From positions 1 through 64,000 of the forward strand of contig NZ_JAAFKG010000017.1 of NCBI RefSeq assembly GCF_013299185.1: a DNA stretch of 64,000 nt. Reading direction: 5' to 3'. Position 1 is the stretch's first letter, and every line of letters begins with the position of its first letter. This DNA is from Microcoleus sp. bin48.metabat.b7b8b9.023 (GTDB lineage: Bacteria; Cyanobacteriota; Cyanobacteriia; Cyanobacteriales; Microcoleaceae). The notes under the pieces were generated by a model. The model made no database searches, was not told where the DNA came from, and worked only from the letters and a program-made list of their open reading frames with translations. Shown one piece after another: positions 53,909-62,082 of this stretch. Position numbers and translations under genes: made by a program.

Positions 53909-54433
53909 TTGATGCCTCGGGAGATTGCTATTACGACTTGTCGAAAAATACTTTGACAGTCCGTCAATGCCGACTGTAAATTTTTAATTTTAGCTGCTGC
54001 AACTTGCTTTTTGCGTTGTTTTAAACATTTTTATAGAAGTTTGCAACAAGACTTTATACATTTGTGCTTCTGACTGGGAAATTTTACCGAAACCAGACTT
54101 AGGCACTTCGACAAAGAAACCGGGTTTTTTACTGTTTTGGCGCCTGTAACGAGTCTTTTCGCAAAAAACTCGGTTTCTGAACCCCCGTGCGTGAGGAATA
54201 CGAAACCAGACTTAGGCACTTCGACAAAAAAAACCGGGTTTTTTACTGTTTTGGCGCCTGTAACGCGTATTTTCGCAAAAAACCCGGTTTCTGAACCCCC
54301 GTGCGTGCAGGACTACGACAGAAAGGTACAAGGGGAAAGTCTACTTTTTGACCGATCGCGATTTTTGTAAAGTAATGTTAAGCTGCATGGGTATGGAATC
54401 AACCTTTATAGCGTTTTACCTGTGTTTTAGCCC
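53909..54433. other. spacer with tandem repeat
   Basis: Apart from the 113-bp tandem repeat at 54089-54316, I see no gene. TACGTTAAGC-type promoter signals for plsC cannot be placed with confidence. Confidence 0.5.
54089..54316. repeat. two 113-bp tandem repeats with ACCCGGTTTC
   Basis: Units start GAAACCAGACTTAGGCACTT at 54089 and 54202. Both include GAAACCGGGTTTTTTACTG or a near variant and AAAACTCGGTTTCTGAACC. They carry the same AAACCCGGTTTC palindrome found elsewhere. Confidence 0.85.
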
Positions 54434-55159
54434 ATGTCTTCCGATCGCACATTAATGATTTCGCGCTGTTTCCTGGCTGGTGTGGGAACGCAGATGTTTG
54501 TACACCACCAGCAGCGGATTCCGCAAGAAAGTCCGGTACTGGTGGTGAGCAATCACCGCAGTTTCTTAGATCCTGTGGTGCTGACAGCGGGTTTGGGTCG
54601 ATCGATCCGGTTTGCTTGTCATCACTACATGGGTCAAGTTCCAGTGATTCGGGAACTTGTCACGAGTTTTGGGGCTTTTCCTTTGGAAGCACCGGAGCAC
54701 CGACAGCAACATTTTTTCGCTCAAGCGACGGCGCTGCTACAAGACAGGGAGATGGTGGGGGTGTTTCCTGAGGGTGCAGAACCGATGGTGAACTTTACTC
54801 AACCCAATACCATCGGGAAGTTTCAGCGGGGATTTGCTCATTTGGCTTTGCGGGCGCCGGTGCGGGATTTGGCGGTATTGCCGGTGGCGATTGCTTCGAT
54901 GGAGGAAAAGTCGGTGCGATCGGGTTTACCGCTGAAGTTGCTGAGTTTGTTCGATCCTTCCGAACCGTTGTTCGATCGCGCTGGGTGGCATCCTGTGATA
55001 GTTTATCAACGAGTTAATATTTTAATCGGCCGCCCTTACTGGATTACAGTCGATCGACAGCAGCAGTATCGAGGCAAAAAAGCCAAAGCAGTTGTGGCTG
55101 AACTTACAGAGCACTGTCAGGGGGAAATTGCACAATTACTCGATCGAGGATGTTTGTAA
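54434..55159 (+). CDS. plsC: 1-acylglycerol-3-phosphate acyltransferase
   Basis: The 241-residue LPLAT-family enzyme has the acyltransferase motif I NHRSFLDPV near residues 36-44 (H-x4-D), motif III FPEGAEPMV near 112-120 and LPVAIAS near 154. It acylates lysophosphatidic acid or a similar acceptor at the membrane. The closest alternative is another LPLAT acting on a lysolipid or plastoquinol. The ATG at 54434 is natural. An alpha/beta hydrolase gene lies downstream in the same direction, beyond a repeat array. Confidence 0.87.
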   Translation: MSSDRTLMISRCFLAGVGTQMFVHHQQRIPQESPVLVVSNHRSFLDPVVLTAGLGRSIRFACHHYMGQVPVIRELVTSFGAFPLEAPEHRQQHFFAQATALLQDREMVGVFPEGAEPMVNFTQPNTIGKFQRGFAHLALRAPVRDLAVLPVAIASMEEKSVRSGLPLKLLSLFDPSEPLFDRAGWHPVIVYQRVNILIGRPYWITVDRQQQYRGKKAKAVVAELTEHCQGEIAQLLDRGCL

Positions 55160-55482
55160 AGAAGTCTGTTGACTGTTGACTGTTGACTGTTGACTGTTGA
55201 CTGTTGTCAAAACGAGCAATGAATTACCAACTACCAATTGCTACCCTTCGGCTTTGCGAGCAAGATTACCAATTACCAATTACCAATTACCAATTACCAA
55301 TTACCAATTACCAATTACCAATTACCAATTACCAATTACCAATTACCAATTACCAACTATAGCGGTTTTCAAGCGTGGTGATGTATGCCCCATGCCCTAT
55401 GCCCCATGCCCCATGCCCCATGCCCCATGCCCCATGCCCCATGCCCAATTATTAATTACCAATTACCAGATTAAGTTTAATC
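55160..55482. repeat. three consecutive heptamer arrays
   Basis: TGACTGT repeats (about 55162-55205), ACCAATT repeats (about 55225-55355) and CCATGCC repeats (about 55383-55446). A partial MITE-like end (TATAGCGGTTTTCAAG, near 55359) sits between the last two. This is an extreme build-up of unrelated heptamers in one spacer. Confidence 0.9.
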
Positions 55483-56298
55483 ATGGCAACTGCTAACAAC
55501 AAGGTTCGTTTTCTGTGCCCGAAACCGCCAAAACCCGATCGCCCTTTATTTGTATTTCTGCCCGGTATGGACGGGGGCGGTTTGCTGCTGCGATCGCAAA
55601 TTCCTAAATTAGCTCCGCATTTCGACATTCGCTGCTTAGCGATACCGGCCGACGACATGGCTAGCTGGGAGGTACTGGTTAAGGAAACAATTGCCTTAAT
55701 TGAAGCAGAAAAGAAAGGCAATCAGCGACCAGTTTATCTGTGCGGCGAGTCATTTGGAGGATGTTTAGCGATAAAAGTTGTTTTAGAAGCTCCCCAATTG
55801 TGCGATCGACTAATTTTAGTTAATCCAGCTTCTTCATTCCGACAACAGCCTTGGGTGCAGTGGGGTTCTCACCTGACTCAGTGGCTGCCGGCGAATCTTT
55901 ATCCGCTATCGGTAATCGGTCTGTTGCCGATATTAGCATCCTTAGGAAAGATTGGGCGGGACGAGCGGCGAGCTTTGCTGGAAGCGATGCAAGCGGTACC
56001 GCAACACACGTCTGTGTGGAGATTGGCGTTAGTGCGATCGTTCAATGTTGATGAAAATCAGTTGCGTGCGATCGAACAGCCGACGTTAGTAATTGCTAGC
56101 GGAGCCGATCGGCTGCTGCCTTCTATGGCAGAAGGGAAGCTTTTAGTCAAGGTAATTCCGAATGCTGAAAAGGTGATGCTGGCTAACAGCGGTCATGCTT
56201 GTTTGTTGGAAACTGATGTTGACCTTTACGCAATTATCCAAGCTCGCAATTTTTTGGCAGAATCCACAGAAAATCTGTCATTAGTTAGCAGTCATTAG
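55483..56298 (+). CDS. alpha/beta hydrolase
   Basis: The 271-residue hydrolase has an oxyanion-type FLPGMDGGG near residues 25-33, a nucleophile elbow GESFGG near 89-94 (serine), an acidic residue in ASGADRLLP near 206 and the histidine in NSGHACLLE near 233. The layout resembles the esterase half of plant phytyl ester synthases, whose other half is an LPLAT. A plsC gene lies just upstream. Lipid hydrolysis is likely; the exact substrate is not visible. Confidence 0.82.
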   Translation: MATANNKVRFLCPKPPKPDRPLFVFLPGMDGGGLLLRSQIPKLAPHFDIRCLAIPADDMASWEVLVKETIALIEAEKKGNQRPVYLCGESFGGCLAIKVVLEAPQLCDRLILVNPASSFRQQPWVQWGSHLTQWLPANLYPLSVIGLLPILASLGKIGRDERRALLEAMQAVPQHTSVWRLALVRSFNVDENQLRAIEQPTLVIASGADRLLPSMAEGKLLVKVIPNAEKVMLANSGHACLLETDVDLYAIIQARNFLAESTENLSLVSSH

Positions 56299-56319
56299 TC
56301 AACAGTCAATAGTTATTAG

Positions 56320-56446
56320 TATAGCCTTTCTCAGATAGATGAGGTATGACTGTAAATGGAGTTGTTAGGTGCATATCTTGCTATACAACAAATTCAAAGA
56401 GGGCTGAAGCCCAACAACATACCTCATCTTTTTGAGAAAGGCTATA
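56320..56446. repeat. MITE-like palindromic element, long form
   Basis: 127 bp, ends TATAGCCTTTCTCAGATAGA and TTTTTGAGAAAGGCTATA. It shares TGACTGTAAATGGAGTT with the copy at 41003. Short ATTAG heptamers precede it. Confidence 0.8.
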
Positions 56447-56448
56447 GT

Positions 56449-56695
56449 AGGGTGTGTCGCGAGCGAAAATCCCTCAACAAAGAGCGAAAATCTCACTGGC
56501 GACGCACCGGAGACGATTGGCGATTGGTGACCTTCAGTTGGGAATGATATCAAGTCCGAGCGATCGCAATATTTGGGCGCTTGGTGCGTCGCTACCAAAT
56601 TGTTGATTTGCTCCACCTCTAGTCTGCTCTTCGTCACACCCTACAGCTAATAACTAATGACCAATGACCAATGACCAATGACCAATGACCGATAA
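56449..56695. repeat. two GTGCGTC palindromes and a heptamer array
   Basis: The first pair of ends (GTAGGGTGTGTCGCG ... GCGACGCACCGG) spans 56449-56510. The second (GGTGCGTCGCTACC ... GTCACACCCTAC) spans 56580-56645. CAATGAC heptamers follow at about 56652-56695. Confidence 0.7.
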
Positions 56696-57268
56696 CTAAT
56701 TAAGATTCAGCCATTTTTGAGCATTAAGCCGCTGTACGACACCAAAGACCATGAGGTCTAGGGTAATCTTGCGCTCGTCTATCAAAAAAGGCTCTAAAGT
56801 GCTGGTTTTGGTGTTATTTTCAGCGCAGGAAAATGCTCTTTGACTTTGAATATCTTCTTGAGGAAAATACAAGTTAAATTGGCGCTGACCTTCTTGAAAT
56901 TTACCAATTACCTGCCAGCAATCTCCGGCGGAACTCATGCCAGCAACGGGGAGTTTTTGCTTGGTCAAACTCACATCTAAATCCTTAACGCCCTGTTTAG
57001 TTAAAGCAGTTTGCAAGGCGGGCAAATAATCTTGTTGAATAAATTCCGCAAAGGGCTTGTCTTCAACAGCGGGTGCTTTTTCCTTTTTAGCTTTAGCTGG
57101 AGGCTTGTCACCGTCTGGCTTGGCGGCCGCTTTTTTAGCAGCGGGCGCAGGCTTATCAGCGCTGGGGATGTCACTGGTTTCGGGAGTGTCGGAACTCGGA
57201 GCGTTTTCAGCAGAAAGGGTCTCTGTTTCGGCTTCGCCTGCTGCTGGATTTTTCGGTTCTTCTGCCAT
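56696..57268 (-). CDS. DUF2996 protein with Ala/Lys-rich N-terminus
   Basis: The 190-residue protein has a disordered N-terminal 70 residues rich in Ala, Pro, Glu and Lys, and a C-terminal domain of about 120 residues that I read as DUF2996: FAEFIQQDYLPALQTALTKQ near residues 73-92, DCWQVIGKFQEGQRQFNLYF near 114-133 and SFLIDERKITLDLMVFGVVQ-like sequence near 160-180. The domain is found in cyanobacteria and plants. Function is unknown to me. Confidence 0.75.
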   Translation of the reverse strand: MAEEPKNPAAGEAETETLSAENAPSSDTPETSDIPSADKPAPAAKKAAAKPDGDKPPAKAKKEKAPAVEDKPFAEFIQQDYLPALQTALTKQGVKDLDVSLTKQKLPVAGMSSAGDCWQVIGKFQEGQRQFNLYFPQEDIQSQRAFSCAENNTKTSTLEPFLIDERKITLDLMVFGVVQRLNAQKWLNLN

Positions 57269-57289
57269 TGGTGCTTCCTTTTAAAAAGT

Positions 57290-57700
57290 GATGAGTAGAG
57301 GATTGAACCTCCCCAGGGCTAAAGCCAGGGGGATTCCTGCCCACCCAAAAGGGCGACAGTGGGACATTCAAATATCCCTCTAGACCCTCAAGCTTGTGGC
57401 TATCGGGCTTACTTTTTATTTGTTTGTTTTCCGAGTCCATCACTCTTGCCAGATAGGTACGCTCCTCAACCTGCCTTTATTTGCCCTTTAAGTATTCTGG
57501 GTCTGGCGCCAGATATCTCGGTTGCCGGGATTTCTCCGCACTAGGTTGATTCAATACGTAGATGGTTATTCTTACTCACCTCTGGATTTTACCACTGTGG
57601 CGGTCGCCGCGCACTCGCTCCAAGGCAACTGAAGTCGCTAATAGGCTAGACCCCAGCCTTAAAAGGACGGGGCTTGCGCCTCATTTTTCGGCAAGGAGTC
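57290..57700. mobile_element. IS200/IS605-type relic without transposase (first)
   Basis: The left part (CCTCCCCAGGGCTAAAGCCA, then GGGGGATTCCTGCCC) and right part (CCCAGCCTTAAAAGGACGGG, then GCTTGCGCC) match the ends common around cyanobacterial tnpB genes. About 280 bp lie between, with no open frame for TnpA or TnpB. A second relic lies at 59436. Confidence 0.6.
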
Positions 57701-57833
57701 AGCAGTCAGCAGTCAGTAGTTATTTGTTATTTGTTGGTTGTTAGTTTTAGTTGTTGTTTCTAATAACCAATAACTAATAACCACTAACTAATGACCGATG
57801 ACTGCTGACTAATGACTGAGGACTATGCTTATT
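57695..57833. repeat. heptamer array
   Basis: Mixed CAGCAGT, TTATTTG, TAATAAC, ACTAATG and CTGACTA-type heptamers lie between the IS relic and the following gene. Confidence 0.75.
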
Positions 57834-58721
57834 TTAAATCTCAGCGACAGCTCGTTCAATCAAACGGTGGGCGAGAGTTTGAACGCCGGTGTGTTCGTAG
57901 TAATTGGTAGTCATGTCGAGGAAAGCGCCCACGTAGTCCACTTTGTCGGCAGAAATTTCGACAAAATTCTGCAAGTGGCCGAGGACGTTTTGGGGAGTCA
58001 AACCTCGATCGCTCACAAAAGAGCCCATCCAGCCGGAAACCGAGCTAAAGCTTTCGCCGATAAAGCCGAGTTGGCCTGCGGGATTACCACCAGGAATCAT
58101 AGAGCCGATCGACTTAAACGCCGGATTGTCTTGCATATCGCTGGGGGACAGCTTGGCAATCCAATCCTGAGTCATCAGGATAAAGTCTGGGCCCAGGGGA
58201 ATCAAGCCGTCAAAACAAACCAAAGCAGCCATCCGCATCAGGGATTCACCGCCGTAGTCGCCCAAAGCCCCGGCAAAATCGCCGATGCTGTCGCCAGGAA
58301 TGCCGTTAATTTGGCAAAAAGCGAGCAATTCAGTGACTAACTTTAGAGAAAGGTCGATCGTCTGAGCTTTTTCAGGCTTGGGGGTGAGATTTCCCAGCAC
58401 GGACAAAAACGGCACATTTTGGGCGACTTTGTTGGCGAGGGCTGCTGTACCGAGGGCGCTAGAGGCACTGTCGATCGTTTGGTAAAGCCACAGAGCGCGC
58501 TGGTAGCCTTCCGATTTATCGTTGTAGAGGGTGATAGCACGATCGCCAATTTGCTGGATCATATCTTCGTCAGTTTCCCCAGTAACTGTACGAATCGTAT
58601 TTTCAAAGCCAACTAAATTGTTCCACTCACCTGGAACCACAAAGTCAAGCGCTCGTAGGGCTTTGACAGTCATGTTGTCTTTAGGCAATTGATCGACTAA
58701 TTCAAAGACTGTTTTGCTCAC
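57834..58721 (-). CDS. conserved cyanobacterial protein of unknown function
   Basis: A 295-residue, mostly helical soluble protein (DFVVPGEWNNLVGFENTIRT; TIDSASSALGTAALANKVAQ; DYGGESLMRMAALVCFDGLI). There is no signal peptide, membrane segment or catalytic motif that I recognise. Good length, start and codon use (HIP1 sites inside) make it a real gene. It lies between two IS200/IS605 relics together with the lipoprotein gene. Confidence 0.75.
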   Translation of the reverse strand: MSKTVFELVDQLPKDNMTVKALRALDFVVPGEWNNLVGFENTIRTVTGETDEDMIQQIGDRAITLYNDKSEGYQRALWLYQTIDSASSALGTAALANKVAQNVPFLSVLGNLTPKPEKAQTIDLSLKLVTELLAFCQINGIPGDSIGDFAGALGDYGGESLMRMAALVCFDGLIPLGPDFILMTQDWIAKLSPSDMQDNPAFKSIGSMIPGGNPAGQLGFIGESFSSVSGWMGSFVSDRGLTPQNVLGHLQNFVEISADKVDYVGAFLDMTTNYYEHTGVQTLAHRLIERAVAEI

Positions 58722-58857
58722 AAAAAACTCCTTGTTGAACAGAAATCAAAGGTATTACTTTTGGTAGATGGCAAGAACTTCACAGTCTGATTCTGGCAGA
58801 CTTAGTTTTGATAGCACCAGAGCTAGAGTCGGGGGAGAAGTTCGATCTCAGACACTG

Positions 58858-59412
58858 CTATTTCACACTAGCAAGGCCGCCCAGGTTAAATTTTGACAGC
58901 CAAGCTTCGCGTTCGCTAGCGGTAAAAGAGGGATCGCGGGATTGAACTTTCACCTGATAGCGGTTTGCCACTAAAACAGCAGTGATGTTAGAACCCTGAC
59001 TGACGGCGGGATAGCCGCTAATTTGCTTGGTACTTTCCTTAAATTTTTCCCCAGCGGTGGGGTTGCCGGCGATGTCATTAATCGAAAGCACCGCGACATT
59101 TTTGCCGCCTTTGTTTAGTTTAGCTTCAGCAAAACCGGATTTTTCTTGAGCGAAAACGCGATCGAATCCGCCGCCAGCAGAAGGGAAGTATTTATTTAAT
59201 TTGCCACCTGCAACTGCCTTTTTGGGGAGGTTTTGACTTTGAGCAGTTGATTTGTCAGCATTTTTCTGCTTGGTTTTAGCAGGTTTTTGGGTGCTTTCCT
59301 CCTGGGCTTTGTCCCAGCGGGATGGGGGCTGAGTCTGACTGCAGGAAGTCACGAGCAGCAGTACCGAGATCAGGAATGGAGCTAAGATTCGGCGTGCGGG
59401 GGGAAATTGCAT
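58858..59412 (-). CDS. lipoprotein of unknown function
   Basis: The 184-residue protein has a lipoprotein signal: basic start, hydrophobic FLISVLLLVTSC, with the acylated cysteine near residue 24. A Lys/Gln/Thr-rich linker follows, then a C-terminal domain (FPSAGGGFDRVFAQEKSGFA; LVANRYQVKVQSRDPSFTAS). It would be anchored in the plasma or outer membrane. I chose the ATG at 59412, which has GAGGAG 8 bases upstream; an in-frame ATG 33 bases earlier lacks a site. Confidence 0.78.
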   Translation of the reverse strand: MQFPPARRILAPFLISVLLLVTSCSQTQPPSRWDKAQEESTQKPAKTKQKNADKSTAQSQNLPKKAVAGGKLNKYFPSAGGGFDRVFAQEKSGFAEAKLNKGGKNVAVLSINDIAGNPTAGEKFKESTKQISGYPAVSQGSNITAVLVANRYQVKVQSRDPSFTASEREAWLSKFNLGGLASVK

Positions 59413-59435
59413 TGCTCTCTCCTCATTAGTAGGTT

Positions 59436-59715
59436 TCCTTGACACTCCCCGACCTAAAGGTACGAGGATTCTTAAGACTTTTGGGTCAAAATATCCCTAT
59501 TGCTAGGGTTCCCAGGCTGACCACGTTTGCACAAAAGAGTGCGCAGTCATATCTCCTAAAAAATGTTTTGGGCGTAGACTTTCCCACCGGGAGGGGGTAG
59601 GTTTTTACATCTTGTCTGATGTGGTTATTCTACCATATTCATTTGTGGAGATGGATTTGTCATTGTACTTAACAATGGTAAAAAGCCGTCCTGAAAGGAC
59701 GGGGTTTTTAACCCA
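59436..59715. mobile_element. IS200/IS605-type relic without transposase (second)
   Basis: The left part CACTCCCCGACCTAAAGGTA, then GAGGATTCTTAAG, and the right hairpin AGCCGTCCTGAAAGGACGGG, then GTTTTTAACCC, are the sequences that normally bracket tnpB. About 200 bp lie between. Both relics share AAATATCCCT inside the left end. Confidence 0.65.
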
Positions 59716-59788
59716 ATTTTCTGATAACAAGTGTGGCTCACGATTTACCAATTTGTCTTCCCCCAGCGAGTGATTTGTGTTCTTTGCC

Positions 59789-59822
59789 AAAAAATCCTCT
59801 GCCCGCAGGCAGAGGATTTTTT
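59789..59822. terminator. perfect 15-bp hairpin with T-run
   Basis: AAAAAATCCTCTGCC-CGCA-GGCAGAGGATTTTTT. It could end the psaL-psaI transcript (stop 210 bp upstream on the minus strand) or act in both directions. Confidence 0.75.
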
Positions 59823-60033
59823 GCAATTGCGAGTTTTGAAGGAAGAAGAAAGAAAGATTGCTCCACAGATCAATTCTGGGGATGGGGTAAAAGAAACTAA
59901 GTTTTTTGATTGCCAGCAATCTCAAAACAATTTTCGCTGATTTTCCCTAGATTTATCTAGAGGTTTCAGAGAAATTGTCCGTCAATCATGTTATTTCGGC
60001 ATTCCAACTTAGCTCTTGCTTTGTGGGTAAAGC

Positions 60034-60150
60034 TCAGGCGTCGCTTTCAATGTGAATAAACAACAAACCCATTACCACAACCGGCATCAGCCAGCAAACT
60101 ACCGGAATCAAAATCCAAGGCAAGAAAGAAGCAGCGTAGGAACCTGTCAT
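60034..60150 (-). CDS. psaI: photosystem I subunit PsaI
   Basis: A 38-residue single-helix protein: [20 protein letters not shown] followed by [18 protein letters not shown]. The length, the central hydrophobic helix with [16 protein letters not shown], and the acidic IESD end are characteristic of PsaI, which helps anchor PsaL in trimeric or tetrameric photosystem I. It is encoded 57 bp downstream of psaL on the same strand, the usual psaL-psaI order in many cyanobacteria. Confidence 0.93.
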   Translation of the reverse strand: MTGSYAASFLPWILIPVVCWLMPVVVMGLLFIHIESDA

Positions 60151-60207
60151 ATCAAATTCTCCAAACTAAAGTTAGTGCGTTCCAACAGGGATATTTGGGA
60201 GTGGAGT

Positions 60208-60717
60208 CTAATTGTTGACTAAACCCCGGAAAATGGCATCAATGCCGTTAAAGTTTTCGAGTAAGAAGTAGGCAGCAAAGACGCCGCTCATCCCGCCAAT
60301 GAAGAAACCAGCAGTGAGCTGGCTCCAGCCTTCGCCGGTTTTCAGGGCTTCGGGAGTCATGGGATTGGCGCTTGGGTAGCTGCTATTGTCATTTTTGAAA
60401 GAGACTAAACCGTAGGCAGACATACCTGTTGTGCCGAGCAGAACTAAGACGAGGGCTGTAATTAATCCGCCGAGATTAGCTGCTTCTGGATAATCCCGCA
60501 GTGGGCCTAAGACGATTTGGGGGCCGACAAGGAAATAACCGTGTGCCAAACCGATTTCTAAACCTCGAACTAGGGGTGAGAGTCCTTTGCGGTAGGCGGG
60601 CAAATTCCCAATGAATGCTTGTGTGAAATCAGAAGCACTGATGGGAGTTGCGAGATGACCCGTGAAGGGGTCGCCGTTAAAGGGTTTAATAAGCTCTGCA
60701 TCTCTGGGATCGGCCAT
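60208..60717 (-). CDS. psaL: photosystem I reaction-center subunit XI
   Basis: The 169-residue PsaL begins MADPRDAELIKPFNGDPFTG. It has the family segments TPISASDFTQAFIGNLPAYR near residues 25-44, LSPLVRGLEIGLAHGYFLVG near 46-65 and WSQLTAGFFIGGMSGVFAAY near 133-152, with three membrane helices. PsaL mediates oligomerisation of photosystem I. I chose the ATG at 60717, the conserved start, with GAGG 11 bases upstream; 14 further codons are open but not part of the family. It is followed by psaI. Confidence 0.95.
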   Translation of the reverse strand: MADPRDAELIKPFNGDPFTGHLATPISASDFTQAFIGNLPAYRKGLSPLVRGLEIGLAHGYFLVGPQIVLGPLRDYPEAANLGGLITALVLVLLGTTGMSAYGLVSFKNDNSSYPSANPMTPEALKTGEGWSQLTAGFFIGGMSGVFAAYFLLENFNGIDAIFRGLVNN

Positions 60718-60831
60718 ATTCTCTTTTTCCTCGCTGTGCGTAAAAATTGAGGCGTTCAAGTCATATTTTACGCAGGGACGTGTTTCCTATTTGCATAATT
60801 GGCTGCTAGCTTTAGAAAAGTTCACTATTCT

Positions 60832-61548
60832 TTAGTTTTGGGAAGAATTTTTCTTTTGTCTCCTATACCAGAAAGCGAGTCGATCGGGCGACACTCCGAA
60901 AAAATAAGCAATAATTACTATTTGATTGATGGCGGTGGTTTTGAGTACCCCAAGCTGCTGCCAGCGGCGGGCGGATGTCAGGACTTGTTGGGGTACGATT
61001 TGGATGCGGCCTTGTGTTTTCAACCTCCGCACGAATTCAAAGTCTTCCATAAGGGGCAAGTCAGGAAAACCGCCGATTTTGTCAAAGGTAGATGAATAAA
61101 GAAAAATGGCTTGATCGCCGTAGGGCATTTGCAGAAAGTGCGATCGGCAGTTTACCCCTATTTCTACCAGCCGCAGAGAGAGCGTACCGGCATCAATCTT
61201 GAGTTGAAAGGCCCCGGCGACTGTTTGGGGTTTGGCTAGTGCAAGGCGTGCGCCAGAGTCGTAGCCGGGAGGCAAAAGAGTGTCTGCGTGGAGAAACAGC
61301 AGAATATCTCCAGTAGCCAAGGCCACACCTGCATTCATTTGAGTGGCGCGGCCTTGGCTACTGGAGACAACTCGGACGCCCAAAGATGTTGCTATTTCTG
61401 CGGTACCGTCGTTGCTGCCGCCGTCGGCGACGATAATTTCGACATTTTTGGCATTTTGGGCGGTGGAGATGACTGAGGCAATTGTAGCTGCTTCGTTTAA
61501 GACAGGAATGATAATGGAAATTTTGAGATTGAGATTTTCGGGCGGCAT
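60832..61548 (-). CDS. GT2 glycosyltransferase, TIGR04283 (arsenosugar-type)
   Basis: The 238-residue GT-A enzyme begins ISIIIPVLNEAATIASVIST, has EIIVADGGSNDGTAEIA near residues 40-56, and a DxD-like DILLFLHADTLLPPGYD near 82-98. FEFVRRLKTQGRI near 180 and a C-terminal YFFGVSPDRLAFWYR complete the family pattern. TIGR04283 enzymes are named for arsenosugar biosynthesis, but many occur in species where this is unproven. The partner TIGR04282 gene lies 534 bp upstream on the same strand. The ATG at 61548 starts the conserved fold; 31 further codons upstream are open. Confidence 0.85.
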   Translation of the reverse strand: MPPENLNLKISIIIPVLNEAATIASVISTAQNAKNVEIIVADGGSNDGTAEIATSLGVRVVSSSQGRATQMNAGVALATGDILLFLHADTLLPPGYDSGARLALAKPQTVAGAFQLKIDAGTLSLRLVEIGVNCRSHFLQMPYGDQAIFLYSSTFDKIGGFPDLPLMEDFEFVRRLKTQGRIQIVPQQVLTSARRWQQLGVLKTTAINQIVIIAYFFGVSPDRLAFWYRRQKKNSSQN

Positions 61549-62082
61549 AGAGAATCGATCACCGCTGGAGAGAGAGAGGGCGGGTTTTGTACAAAGCTTA
61601 TCTGTTATTTCAACAGGTAGCGACAGTTTGATGGCTGACACATGGGGCGGATAGAAACCGGGTTTCTACGAATTTTACTCTCTGGTCACGATAAATATAC
61701 GAAGAAACCGGGTTTCACTCTTGTCGCAAAGTGCGATCGCGAACTTGCCTTTTGAGTTCCGCGTCTGATAACCCTTGATTTCCCGCAGGTAATTCCTGTG
61801 TCTGGCAAGCGTTGCCCTCGTTCTCGATCGCCCTGAAACCCTGATTCTAAGATTGACAATCAAAAACTGTCCCTAGTTTGATTATTTACTAATTTATTTG
61901 CTTTTATTTGCTAATTTTTGGCTTTTTCTCGCGCTTGCGACTATTGTCGCAAGCGCTGTCTAACCGCTGCATTTGGTTAGACAAATACAATTACTATATT
62001 ATGACCTTGTGGTTTCACAATCAAGTATTATTTATAAATAAAAGATCAGAATTTCTGATCGATCGGATCGCATGAATATAGT
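61549..62082. other. spacer with palindromes
   Basis: An AAACCGGGTTTC pair lies at 61646-61716 (AGAAACCGGGTTTCTACGAA ... GAAGAAACCGGGTTTC). Two hairpins lie at 61931-61956 (11-bp GCGCTTGCGAC stem, loop TATT) and 61958-61982 (GTCTAACC stem). The pair is placed to end transcription of the upstream TIGR04282 gene. Confidence 0.6.

Noticed and set aside
55225-55446. Regularly spaced repeats that might suggest a CRISPR array
   Set aside because: The units are 7 bp, contiguous, without spacers.
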